Shown here in pieces: positions 45,970 through 63,195 of a DNA stretch of 64,000 nt. Origin of the DNA: Coffea arabica (lineage: Eukaryota > Streptophyta > Magnoliopsida > Gentianales > Rubiaceae); assembly GCF_036785885.1 (NCBI RefSeq), contig NC_092312.1, positions 15,828,001-15,892,000 on the forward strand, given 5' to 3'. The translations under genes were made by a program, and so were the position numbers. Within the stretch, counting starts at the first letter, position 1. Every line of letters starts with the position of its first letter. Below the pieces are notes generated by a model. The model saw only the letters and a list, made by a program, of their open reading frames with translations, was not told the origin of the DNA and ran no database searches.

Positions 45970-46625
45970 TAGGGGTGTTCATAGAATTCAATAAAAAAAT
46001 TTTTGGTAATTTAGGATTGATTTTTTAAGATAAATTTTCTATTATCGTTCGGGCTTTAGTTTGTAAATTGAGTAGGAGAATTGGTAATTGGTAATATCCG
46101 AAATTCAAAATGTCAATAGTGAGTTAAAATATTTTAATTTTCTCTAAAAAATTATTGTAACAAAATAATATCCCATATGTTTTTCAATAAAATTTAATCA
46201 ACTTAATTCAAACAAAAATGATATGCCGAAAAAAAAGGTTCATAATCCTAAGTTTTAATTCATAATCTCAATTGTTAAGCAACATTAAAATAAATAAGAA
46301 CTCCAAATTTAATTGTGAAGCTAAACTCCAATATGCCTAGTTCCATCAAAATTTGACTTCCGAGTATACTTATAATTAAAATAGCTAATTAGTATTTAGT
46401 AATAGGATTATGATTTCCTCTTATATTTAGATATACATATATATAACATTATATTATAAAAATTTTTTGATAATTTAGCTGGTAATCGATAACATATTTT
46501 TAATATCCGCTCCCGAACTGCTTTATTGAACGCTGTATTTCAATTTTTTTCAATTTCGTTTTATTGAATCTGAAATCCGATCTATATTTTTTTCGATTTT
46601 TTTTCCCGAAATATGAACACTCCTA
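45970..46625. mobile_element. Probable hAT-like MITE (656 bp)
   Basis: TAGGGGTGTTCATA at the left mirrors TATGAACACTCCTA at the right (13 of 14). The TAGGGGTG start resembles the hAT-like element at 31568. No clear 8-bp duplication was found, so the ends may be shifted or the element old. The interior is AT-rich and non-coding. Confidence 0.65.
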
Positions 46626-48982
46626 CTCTCCAATCTTGTATCGTCATCTTACCTCTCAATTTTTTTAAAAAACTATACACTAGCATCTCCCTCCCCCCTT
46701 CCCCAAAAAAAAAAAAAAAACCCGAATTTGTTAACTTTTATGTCATTTTTTTTACATTTTCAGTTCTGACCTTAACAAATATTTGTTAGAACAAATTTAT
46801 CAAGGACAAATCATTAACTCCTAATAAATCTCAGTAACTTGGACAATCTTTTTCTTATCAATATTTTGTTTTTTATTGCACGCATAAAACCGTGTGCCAT
46901 TCCTAGTACTAGAGTATTGTAACATAGATAGAGGTTTTCTCATTCTCACTCTTCTTGACATCTTTTCGGTTAAGAATCCCAGGCAATTAATGTACCAGGT
47001 TACTGCATTGGGACACGCTGGTCCAAAGCTTTCCGTTTAAAGGAAGAAAAACCACAGCGCCGCCATAGAGTGGTAAACTCCGTAGGCCTTTTACCTGAAT
47101 ACTCCAGTAAACATCTTAAATTACCACGACACAATATCATTGCATTAGCTTCGGCAAGTTTCTGTTTACGGTGTGTTTGGCAGAATTGATGGTGAGGCGA
47201 GCGGGGGTGTTCATTAATATTTTACTCATTGGAGCTGGCCGGCGGGTGGCGGCCGGCCATGAAACGGACGAGCAACTTGAAGACCGTGGAAGCTGAAGTA
47301 GTTGGAAGCCACGAAGGGAGTTTTACGTTTCATGCGTGCATTTGTCCCCTTTTGCGACTAGATATCTAAACAAAATACTACTAACATCAGGCAGCAAGAG
47401 GCAAGAGCCAGATGGTCTGCTTTCTTTCTTTCCCTTTCTTTTTCAGTGACACCACTCCCCGTAACCCGGTATAGTAAGACAGTGCCCCATGAAATGTAAG
47501 ACAGTTTGGTTTTAGGATTCAAATAACGTTGTGAAACTCATGAAAATAATAATGACAAATGTGTGGTGAACACCTTATCATTCTTTTCTCCGCAGGAATG
47601 TGTTGAAACGGCAAATTCTTGGTTTCATATAAAGTCATGTCATATTTAGTGTTTGAGGCGCAATCTGTTGTTTCGTTGTTTCTTTCTTTCCTTCACTTTT
47701 TTTTCCTTTGTTTTTGTGTAGAAAGATTATTATATTTAGCTTCAATAATTCCAGTAGTCAGTACTGATAGTAGTATTTGTTTTATCTTTAAATACCAATA
47801 TTGAATTGGATTACCACAAAAATCATAAGAACTGTGTGTCACTGTACACCACCTTCAAATGTTTTCTCCTCCGAGTAAAAACGCCCCCTAGGTTGGAAAG
47901 GCCGTTGATGTAGAAATTTCTTGACGAACAACAACAGGTTGCTGAAATTTGACTCGTGCAATATGGGGTGAACGGCAATATCAAGTAGAGTTAGCGACGT
48001 CAGTATCATCAACTAAGCGGGTTTCTAAGAATTAGTAGCATTTTTTGACTTCCTAGTTCCTTCCCGTACGTAGATAGATTTTTTTATAATAATAAAGAGA
48101 GGAGTTGAACAACCAGGCGGCAAATTTCCTCTCCTCCTCGTCTTATCTTAATCCGGCCAACTAATAATAATAGATTGGAACGGACGAAGAATCACCAGTG
48201 ACCACTGCCCCTACAGCTTCACAAAGCGCTAAAAATAATTTGGCCTTTCCTGTTTTCTTCCTCATCTTTTTTATAGACGTCTTTGTCAACCAGCCTGATT
48301 GATTTGCAAAGCAATGGCAATTACTAATACCCTAAATTGTGGAAGTCGTCTCGTCTAAAATGCCCAGTCAATAGAGTGATTGGCAGACCCTATAATTAAT
48401 CTTCTACCCGACTTCTTTGTCAGTTCCCAAGTTGGGCCACTTCTTCCCCATGATTCCGTTCCCTATAGGTTAAACAGGATTCGACAATCAGCAGTTTGTC
48501 GATCAACTTGTTCTTCCTATGAGAACTTTTGTTTGGACAAGGAATTTTATATCTATCTATGTATATATGATTGTGTGTTGTAAGTACTTTTTTTTTTAAT
48601 TAATTTTTTATCTTCTCTTATAGCTCGCGTATATTATATTTTTAAAAATTTTGCTACAGTTGTTCTAATTTTTTTTTTTTCCTGAAAAATCCTGTATCAA
48701 AAGAAGCTAATGTTCGGTCCACTTGTTTAGTTTATGGTTTTATTATTATGGCTCATGACCAAACGGTCCAAACCTCGCATGGCAGACGCAAAAGAAAGTT
48801 AATAATTCGTGTATGACAAGCACCAATTAGGAGCTCTCATACATTCTCGATAAGACTCTACTAAGCCTGTCATCATCACTAACACCAAATCAATTGAAGG
48901 AAATGACGGGGTCGTTTACCAAATTATCAATCAAATGTCCAGCGGGGCAGGTATTTCTGCTTTTTTTTTTTTTTTTTTATCT
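46626..48982. other. Intergenic DNA
   Basis: No supported gene was seen. Small frames at 47619 and 48380 lack family support, introns and codon bias. It contains a C/A homopolymer junction at 46690-46721. Confidence 0.5.
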
Positions 48983-49395
48983 CAAAGTCTTTGGATTCGC
49001 AACGGATCTTCTGTCCTACATTCTGTGTCATTCTCTATCTCACTTTTTATTATATTGCTATTTCTCTTTCATAAACATCATGTTTTAGTTCTTTTTTGTT
49101 TCCTTAAAATTCAATAACTATTAATTCAGTAATACACAAAATTTAACAAACTCAAAAAATCAAAATGCATAAAAAAATGAGATTTTTATGCATTTTCTGC
49201 TGTATTTTTTAATTTTCTATTATATATTATTTTTTTGAAACTGTTGTATTTATTTTTTTACTAAATTAATAGTTATTGAATCATAAGGAAATAAAAAAAA
49301 CTAAAACATGATGTTTATGAAGGAGAAATAACAATATAATAAAAAGTATGACAGAGAATGACACGGACAGAAGATCCGTTGCGGAATGGACTTTG
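48983..49395. mobile_element. Foldback / MITE-like inverted repeat (413 bp)
   Basis: The left arm begins CAAAGTC, runs through CGCAACGGATCTTCTGTCC and reaches CATAAACATCATGTTTTAGT. The right arm is its reverse complement (ACTAAAACATGATGTTTATG, then GGACAGAAGATCCGTTGCG, then GACTTTG). The arms are about 150 bp long with a few mismatches and one 9-10 base gap. The middle holds a second inner hairpin (AAAATGCATAAAAA against TTTTTATGCATTTT). No target duplication is evident. Confidence 0.8.
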
Positions 49396-49645
49396 TAGTG
49401 TCTATGCAATCCTATGGGTTTGGCAAATGAGAGAAGAAGACTTAGGGCAGGTACGGTTGTAATCTGTCTGGTTTTTGGACTTTGGAACTTGGGAGTGTCT
49501 AAAATTCACAATCAATGAAAGGTGACCATCTCCTACTTAGCTCAATTAGGACTTAGGACAGGTACAGTTCTAATTTTTACGAGTAAAATATACCATGTAC
49601 ATTCATTCAGTCATAAACTGAACTTGGGGCTGGGGAAATTTTTAA

Positions 49646-49800
49646 GAATAAATTTTATATATATTGACAGTGTATACACTATTGTTGTTGGATATACGAT
49701 ATATATGTAAAATTTGAATTTTAAATTTAAATTTGTTGTTGGTTATACGATATATATGTAAAATTTGAGTTTTAAATTTAAATTTAAATTATGTCCGTGT
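49646..49800. repeat. AT-rich palindromic element, copy C, with internal duplication
   Basis: It contains TGACAGTGTATACACTA, then two tandem copies of GTTGGATATACGATATATATG followed by TAAAATTTGAATTTTAAATT (second copy from about 49737, with one or two mismatches). It is related to copies A (15352) and B (44150). Confidence 0.55.
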
Positions 49801-50027
49801 ATAGAAAATAAATATAATTTTTAATGACTGCCGCACTCTGTTTATTTTGGGCTAGGGAGTCAAAATGTGAAATAGACGATCTGCAGTTTTCTAATTGCAG
49901 ATTTACATGAGAATTGAGAATATTCTTAGGATTTGCATCTCATGTTACATTATTTCGTCTTTTTGTGATGCGACTGTAAACATTTGTGCTTAAATAAAAT
50001 GAAACATATAGAAGCAGTTCTACTATT

Positions 50028-55482
<5,455 letters not shown>

Positions 55483-55576
55483 ATAAAATAAGAAACTTTA
55501 GTTAGAGAAGGGGAAAGAAAAGAATAGAAAAGGACGTAACATTCGACGATGCTACGAGGAAATGCTATTAAAAAAT

Positions 55577-56095
55577 AGGGCAAATTACACTTTATCCCCT
55601 TGTGGTTTAGTTTTTTGTACATAACCCCCATATAATTTTAAAAGCTATACATAACCCCCTCGTGATTTGGATTAAAGTGTTAAAATAACGAAATTTGTAA
55701 TCTATAATGGAGTCATCTAAAATATCAAAAAATACCTCCATGTAAAGCTGAAAATTATTTATTAATCACAGGAGAGTTATGTATATATTTTGAAATTCAT
55801 AAGGGTGTTATATGGTAAAGTATTAAACCATAAGAGGGTTATATAGTAAAACATAAAACCATACAGGATTAATGCGTCATGCATATTATATTTATATATT
55901 TTGATCATTTGAGCCATTTTAATTTTTAAACAAGGGCAATTTGCAATATTTTTAAAGGGTCTAGTACAAATGATCATTTCTGTCATTTTGATACTTTAAT
56001 TCAAATCATGAGGGAGTTATGTATAATGTTTGAAATTATAAGAAGGTTATGTATATAAATACTAAACTATAAGGGGGTAAAATATAATTTGCCCT
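55577..56095. mobile_element. Long-TIR non-autonomous DNA transposon (519 bp)
   Basis: The left terminus AGGGCAAATTACACTTTATC and the right terminus ATATAATTTGCCCT are inverted. Complementary phrases continue inward for about 100 bp (TACATAACCCCC against GAGGGAGTTATGTA, and TTTGGATTAAAGTG against ACTTTAATTCAAAT). No transposase ORF and no clean target duplication were found. The design resembles the element at 1006-1974. Confidence 0.8.
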
Positions 56096-56429
56096 AACAG
56101 TTGTTTACATTTCTTGAAATTGCAGCCGGAATAGGATAATAGAGCTGGTTAAGAACTAGGAGAAAGAGAATGGAATAAAATGAGGAACACTCCATTGTTA
56201 ACTCCTACTCTTAGACATCAAAACAAAGCAAAGGCATTCATATAAAGATCATTGTTGATGAAAATTTTTAACATCCTTCTTTTCAAGGGCGCAGCTAAGT
56301 AAAGGGCCATGTTGGGCCAATTTTATCATATTCTTTTTATTTAAGAAAATATCATATTCTTCATTTTATGTTACATATATATAATTATATTATATTTTGT
56401 ATTTTATATTATATATATAATATTAAATT

Positions 56430-57220
56430 AAGGCAGGAGTGGTGCGAGGATGGAACAAGATATCTTGTTCCACCATTCATCCCTTTTAAAGCGGGAATAG
56501 AAAATCTCCCCGTGCTCCTTCTCCCAATGTTTTGCATTTCTCCTGCCTCATTGAACTCTTAAGTGCACTCGGTTTATTGTCATTCCTAAAATTGACTTTT
56601 TGATGTCTTGTTATTCACAAAGAAGAAGAAGAAGGTTTTTTTTGTGCAAATTGGAGAAGTTAAAACATTGTATGAAGGATGTTCATCGAGAAACCAATAT
56701 GTAGCAACCATTACCATCCTTAGCATTGACTTTTTTGATGTGTTGTTATTCGAAAAGAAGAGGAAGATGGTCTTTTTGCAAATTAGAGAAGCTAAAACGT
56801 TGTCATGCAAGACGTTTAAAGTGAAAGTGATGCGAAAATGGGATAAGATATCTAACTCCGCCTCCTATCCTATTTAAAGCAAAGAGAAAAATCTCTCCTT
56901 GTCCCCTCGCCAAACATGCTTTGCATTTTCCTCACCATATTAAACCCCCCCTGCGTGCACCCGCCATATTGCCATTTCTAGGATTGACTTCTTTGATGCA
57001 TGGTATTGGAAAAAAAGAATAAGAGAGGTCTTTTTGCAAATTGGAGAAGCTAAAATACCGCCGAGAAGCTATATATAAGCAGTGTTGCCATTCCTAGATT
57101 GACTTCTTTAATGCGCCTTTATTTAAAAAGAAGAAGAAGAGGGGTTTTTTTGCAAATCAGTTTAATGCTGTCGTGGAGGCCGTTCATCGAGAAGCTACTA
57201 TATATAGCAAGAATAGCACA
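56430..57220. repeat. Degenerate tandem array upstream of SH3P2
   Basis: The phrase GATTGACTTnTTTGATG, then AAAGAAGAAGAnG, then TTTTTGCAAATTGGAGAAGC recurs at about 56588, 56728, 56982 and 57098. A second block, 'gcgaaaatgggataagatat' then 'tttaaagc...aatctc' then 'tgctttgcatt', occurs near 56440-56560 and 56830-56935. CATTCATCGAGAAGC-like pieces also recur (56680, 57180). This looks like an old tandem duplication of a roughly 400-bp repeat with partial extra copies, possibly hAT-derived (ATTGCCATTTCTAGG). Confidence 0.6.
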
Positions 57221-57538
57221 AAGAGCAATTGCATCGTCTTTCATTCCACTTTCACTCGTTTCTCTGGAGTAGTTTTTAAAAATTTGAAAAGCAGCTATTA
57301 AACTTTTAGTTCCTAAAGCCATCGATTCACATTTCTTCGACGCATTTCCTGCCGCTGTTGGACGGCGCGGAACAAAGTCTCCGGCGACTCCTCCGACGTG
57401 CTCTCAAATCCGCTCCTTTCTCCTCTTTCTTCGTCTTTCCGACAAAAACAAATACTCCACTGATCATAGATAATCTCTATATATCCCTCGCTCTATCTCA
57501 AAATTTCAAAATTCAGAGGCATATCTGTTCTCCAAAAA

Positions 57539-60500
57539 ATGGAAGCGATCAGAAAACAAGCCACCAGGCTTCGAGAACAAGTCGCTCGACAACAGCAGGC
57601 AATCTCTCTCTCCTCTTATATTTGCAGACAATGATTAGCCTTTACTTTCGTCTCAAACGAACTGGATTAGATGAAGCTGTTACAAAATTGCAGTTAATCG
57701 TTGAGATCTGCAAGGATTGTTAACCGTTCATTCATTGTTTTGCTTGAAGATCTCCTTTTTATTTGTTGAATCGCGGCTATTCCGTTAATTTCGTTATTAT
57801 TGGAAATCAATTAATTCTGCTTGTTATTTTGACAGCTTTAGTCTAGGTTCAACATTTTTTAAATATATGCTCTCTCTGCTGGTTTAACGTCCAAGTAATT
57901 TGCATCAGATGCATCTATGGAGACCTGATTAAACCGTAAATGCCGGATGCTGTTGTTCGTTCGTTTTAGACTGCAGCATGATTTGATATGCGTGCATCAA
58001 GTGTGGAAATATTTAACAATGTTCCGCACTTTAATTTCTTTATAGCTTACTGTTCACAATAATTTATCAATTTCCTATCTAAAACTCTCATTCGTGTAGT
58101 CCTATTCAGAGTTCAAGTCAGTGATGAATTCGAGGAATGGAAGTATATTTTTCAGTTACAAAATAGAGTTAACTAGGCTCACAGCAAGAGCTTATGAGCA
58201 ATTCTTATTTAAAAACTTGAGAGGCATGTGGAGCAATTGAAACAGCTGGGAGAGTTCTTTTTAACCTATCAATTTAAACTGAGGAAGTTTTTGATCTTGT
58301 TGCTGCATTATAAACTTACTTCATTCTATCTGTGGCTGAGAGGGTAATCCTTCTGACAAACAAATTATCTACATTTCCAAATGCTTCTGCATGCATGAGC
58401 ATATAGAAAGAGCTATCGAGCTTAATTCCTCAGTAAAAGGAATAGAAACTGGCTAAGAACCTAAAGGAAGATAATCATGATGATGGATAAATGAAGAGGA
58501 AAGGTGGAGGAGGCAAAGGAAATTAAAATCAAACAGGCATTGGAGGTCAGATCATAGCTCTCAGTGCGTCGGTATCAAATAATGTGCATGAAAAAAAAAA
58601 TTGGTGCATGAGATTCTTCTGCGTTTCAAATGGACGTTACAAAATCTTTGGATGATAATGGTCACAAACCAGATGAACTTCAATTCCAAATTAATTGGAT
58701 TGACCAAGGGAACTAAACAAAGGCTGGATGTCTCTTACTTCGAATTCATCAGTTTTGACTGTAGAAATTTATTTATTTATTTTTAAATCATTCCACATGT
58801 TTTCTTTAGTAGTTTACAAACTATTTCAGCATGTTCTTCTATTAGTTTGATGCCAGTGTTTGCTGAGAATTCTTTTGTGATCTCTAGCTGTAGAAACAAT
58901 ACACGTTCAGGACTTCTAATTGAGATGTATTTCAGGCTGTCCTGAAGCAGTTTGGTGGATATGGAGCATCAGATAGTGTTGTGACTGATGAAGCTGAACT
59001 GCAGCAGCATCAGAAGCTTGAGAAGCTCTACATTTCCACCCGTGCTGCCAAGGTTGTTTGCCCTCCCATGTATATACATTTCCTTCTTCATCTCCTCTTT
59101 ATCTGTTAAAATATTGTATTAGGAAGAGATAGCCTATGAATTCTTGGAGATAGTTCCTCTAGGCATGTATATTCCTTCCAATTTTCTGTTAGCACCATAA
59201 TTACTTTGTTCGGGCTCTTTGCATGCTCTTATTTTTAAGTAGATAAAATTGCTTATGACCTACTACTGAGGATATGACCTTTGGAACTAGTCCTGAAAAT
59301 TGGTTTCATGATTAGCCTTTTGTTCTTCAGCTAGCTGCTATGAGTGCAAGTAAAGCTTTATCTTGGTTTTGAATTTAATATGCAGTACCATGATTAACCT
59401 TTTGTTTTTGAACTAGCTGCTTTGAGGTCCATGCTGGTAGGGGTACTACTAAAGCAGTTGCATGATCTTTATCTTGGTTCATAAGCTGTATTGGGTCTTG
59501 TTCTAATTTGCTTCAGCTATTGGTTTTGATTTGTTTCAATCCTTTTGGTCAGCATTTCCAAAGGGATATTGTTCGTGGTGTTGAAGGTTACATTGTTGCA
59601 GGGTCCAAACAAGTTGAAATAGGTAATTTTTTGAAGCTTTAATGGCTCAATTTTTGTTGTTTACATTTAACTACATATAATGTAACTTATTATTCATACT
59701 TTCTTTGTGTGTGTTTCTTTGCATAGGAACCAAGTTGTCTGAAGATAGCAGGAAATATGGTGTTGAAAATACATGTACAAGTGGTAGTACATTGTCAAAA
59801 GCTGCATTGAATTTTGCAAGAGCTCGTGCAGAAATGGAGAAAGAGCGAGGCAATCTATTGAAAGCTTTTGGCACACAGGTTCTTTGAAAATTATTATATG
59901 TAAACATAGATTCTTGAATGTTAACCTCCTTACCAAGCATATCTCTTGCAAGTGGCTAGATGCTCTCACAATCTATGAGTGTCTTGCTTGGATCCAGAAT
60001 ATAGGAAAATTTAGCAGAACATGGGATCTTAGTACCTGCCGTTGCCATTGTCCTGTATAACATAGATTCAAATCTTGTGAATCTACACTCTTTGTTTTCA
60101 TTTTCCAACATTAGTTTTTCAGGTTTTTGAGCTGTTAACCTGTATTATTGTTGCTGATAGTCTATTGATTGCTTTAGACTATTTGACTGATCTGAGAACT
60201 TGCGTTCTATATAACAATTGTAGAAAAATATTAAGGTTGGTTAAAAAAGTTTAATTGCTTAACTTATAAACAACTCATGGCATAGACTCAGGATTTTGCT
60301 GTTACATGGTATTATGGGGTATCTTGTAATCATAATTGCTCTCTACATATAATAATATTGAGGTAATTAAAATGATTGGAAGAATTAAGCTTAGTCATTT
60401 CATTCAAATATTCCGCAAACTCATGTAACATTGTCATTGAAGTCTATAGACCAGTGATGTATTGAATTTTATGAAGGCAACACATAAAATGCTGTGGTCC

Positions 60501-63195
60501 AGTGACCTCTCGGCGTTTCAATATACAGCTTATTGAAATGGATTCCGTAGTATGTATATTGTTATTACCTTTTGTATGGTTATAGAGGCCTTGCTTTGTT
60601 TTGGTTGTACTTAAGTTATTTGTCATGATAAAAAATCTCTCACTAAGCTAGCGGGACTTGGACTGCTTTATGTTGGACAATACTTTAACATGACATCAGC
60701 GGGGTCTTTGTTTGGTAACATAAATATGGAATTTTCTCGGCTTCGAAATCCTTCTGGATAACAAGTTCATTTTTTTCTGTCTTTCTGTCAACAGATAAAG
60801 TTTGTTTTTGGTTGTTTGGCAATACTTGTCCTTGAAAACAAAGTGCTTAAAATATCCTGATTTCCAGGTTGCAGAACCTTTGCGAGCAATGGTAATGGGA
60901 GCTCCATTAGAAGATGCTCGACATCTGGCTCAACGATACGACAGAATGCGACAAGAGGCTGAAGCTCAGGTATTTGAAAATACTTTGGGTGCAAATAGTT
61001 TGTATTTGTTTCATTATTTAAAAAAAAAAAAAAAAAAGAAAGTCCAGAATTATTTTAATTGAAATTCGTGATCTAAAGCTGAAGGCAATTAACAATGAAA
61101 AGAAGTAGCTTGTTTCATGTTTTCTGTAGGTGAACTAAAATGAAGATTTCAAATCTTGTGTTTTCCGCCTTGCTAGCATATTATAGGTGTTGATATAATC
61201 AATAGTTAACCAAGCCCTCATCACAGCAAGACTCATGATTTTGATTATTCTTAGTGGGTTAGATATTGAAGTTATCATGTAATATTTTGGTCATAATCTT
61301 CATTTGGAGCTTTTCCATCTGCAAACTTGAAGTTGTTGGCCATTTTAGTCCTGGGTTAGGTTGGAAATTTATTTTCAACAAAAATTCAAGGTGATCTAAT
61401 GCAATGAGAGAGGAGTTCAGATGATTGATTGCAGGGTTTAATTGCAAGAAAGTGCTTGAAGCTTTGAGTCTTCTCCCCTTATCCCCTGAAAATCAATATG
61501 GAACACATCAGTTCCCGAACTTATTCCATTGGGCCAAACAATTAGAAAATCTGTCGTGTTGGTGGAGCATATTGTTTTCTCTTTTGTTTCCTACCTAATG
61601 AAATGGATGGCATTATTGGATGTCTGAACTACTTGGTTGAGGATATTGATACCCTTCAATTTTTAATTCCATCCATCCCAATTTTCTAACCAACAGTCTG
61701 GAAGCTCAATTGGCATTACCTAGCATGTAAATATAATCCTCTTGTACCCCTAACAATCTTGTAAGACAATAGTAATCATTTGACTTTCGCATCTACATTG
61801 GCACCAGAAGTAGCTTTACTTTGCTATTGAAATTCAGTTGCTTATCCCAAGAAAAGAAGATACCAACCTCCTCTTTTATTTATAGACAAGCCATTATGGC
61901 TGCTAATCTTTGGAGGGATGAATGGGATGGTAAGAGAAATCATGTACATCACCTGTATATTTTAAATTCACTAGGAGTATTTGAGGAAGTGAAGATGCTA
62001 CTGGGTTTTGATATACAGACTTGCCATTTGCATACACAAAAGCTCTACAGGACCCCAAAAAAAATACGTATTTCCTGCCAAAACGATTTTAATTTTTGTT
62101 TTGCTTTTAACTTAGATAGGCTGTTGAAGTTTCCAGGCGACAAGCAAAAGTCAGAGAAGGAACAGGTAATCCTGACATGCTTCTGAAACTTGAAGCTGCT
62201 GAATCAAAGTTGCAAGATCTGAAGTCAAATACAGCTACATTGGGAAAGGAAGCTGCTGCAGCTATGGCTGCTGTTGAAGCTCAACAACAAAGACTGACGC
62301 TCCAGCGTCTGATCTCCATGGTAATGAAACATTGTTTCCTAACTCCAAGAATTCCATGTTTCTTTACATATTATAAAAATTTACAACTAAAATTTGTCTT
62401 CGGTTTGTATCCATTTGTACGTTTAGGTTGAATCTGAACGTGCTTACCACCGGAGAGTTCTTCAAATACTGGATCAGTTAGAAAGTGAGGTATGTGTATT
62501 GTGTTTTACCTGTCATTGGTCAGTGAAAAGGTATTCAGTTGTAGGAAAGTTTTTAGCATTTCTATCTGATTATAATAGCATTCCATTTGTTTTATGAGTC
62601 AGATGATATCAGAGCGCCAACGGATTGAAGCAGCTCCTACTCCACATGTAGACAATGTACCACCACCTCCTTCCTATGAAGAAGCAAATGACGTGTCTAC
62701 CTCCCCAGCGCAAAATGGGTCAAGTAATGGCACAGGTTACTTTCTTGGGGAAGTAAGTCGATGACTGTCAACCCTTCCAATTTGAAATGCAAAGGCAGTA
62801 TCCCTTGAAATGGTTATTCACTTTCTACATACTCTGCTGGCTAATTTTGATAGGTCATGTACTCCTATCATGCTGAATCTGACGTGGAGCTTAACTTGTC
62901 AGTTGGAGAATATGTTGTTGTTCGAAAGGTTTTTCGTTAACCTCTCTCATTTGCCTGGATTACTATTTTCAATTGGGTTATTAGTTGTGCCGCCAGCAAA
63001 TGAGATATGCACTTTTAGTTAACTTTATTTCTTTAGCTCATCCGCAAAATGATTCATTTTCTCCTAACATTTCTACAGGTTTCAAATAATGGTTGGGCTG
63101 AAGGAGAATGCAAAGGGAAGGCAGGTTGGTTTCCTTTCGGTTATATTGAAAGAAGGGAACGAGTTCTTGCTAGCAAAGTCGCTGAAGTTTTCTGA
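57539..63195 (+). CDS. SH3P2: SH3 domain-containing protein 2 (BAR-SH3 adaptor), ten exons
   Basis: Exons: 57539-57598, 58936-59052, 59553-59622, 59727-59878, 60868-60969, 62120-62320, 62427-62489, 62603-62752, 62854-62928, 63079-63195; 368 residues plus stop, in frame throughout. Start MEAIRKQATRLREQVARQQQ is the family's usual N-terminus. Residues 1 to about 265 form the BAR-like region (RDIVRGVEGYIVAGSKQVEI, EPLRAMVMGAPLEDARHLAQ). A proline-rich PPPPSYEEAN linker lies near 283-292. The SH3 domain spans about 300-360 (YSYHAESDVELNLSVGEYV, GWAEGECKGKAGWFP with its paired aromatics). Arabidopsis SH3P2 binds phosphoinositides and acts in clathrin-linked trafficking, cell-plate formation and autophagosome formation (established). 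Intron 1 has a GC donor; the other nine look GT-AG. Exon 6 holds an in-frame 'GGTAAT' that resembles a donor, but homology requires reading through it. The gene looks intact. Confidence 0.95.
57599..58935 (+). other. GC-AG intron (SH3P2 intron 1)
   Basis: Exon 1 ends CAACAGCAG, followed by GCAATC; exon 2 follows TTTCAG and begins GCTGTCCTGAAG. Protein continuity (RQQQ-AVLKQFGG) requires this junction, and no GT dinucleotide is available at the boundary. CAG|GCAA fits the minority GC donor consensus. Confidence 0.88.

Noticed and set aside
56368-56877. Two small frames upstream of SH3P2
   Set aside because: They fall in the degenerate tandem repeat and show no protein family.
62166-62180. Possible donor GTAATC inside SH3P2 exon 6
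   Set aside because: The reading AKVREGTGNPDMLLKLEAAE is continuous and matches the family, so the site is not used in the main product.
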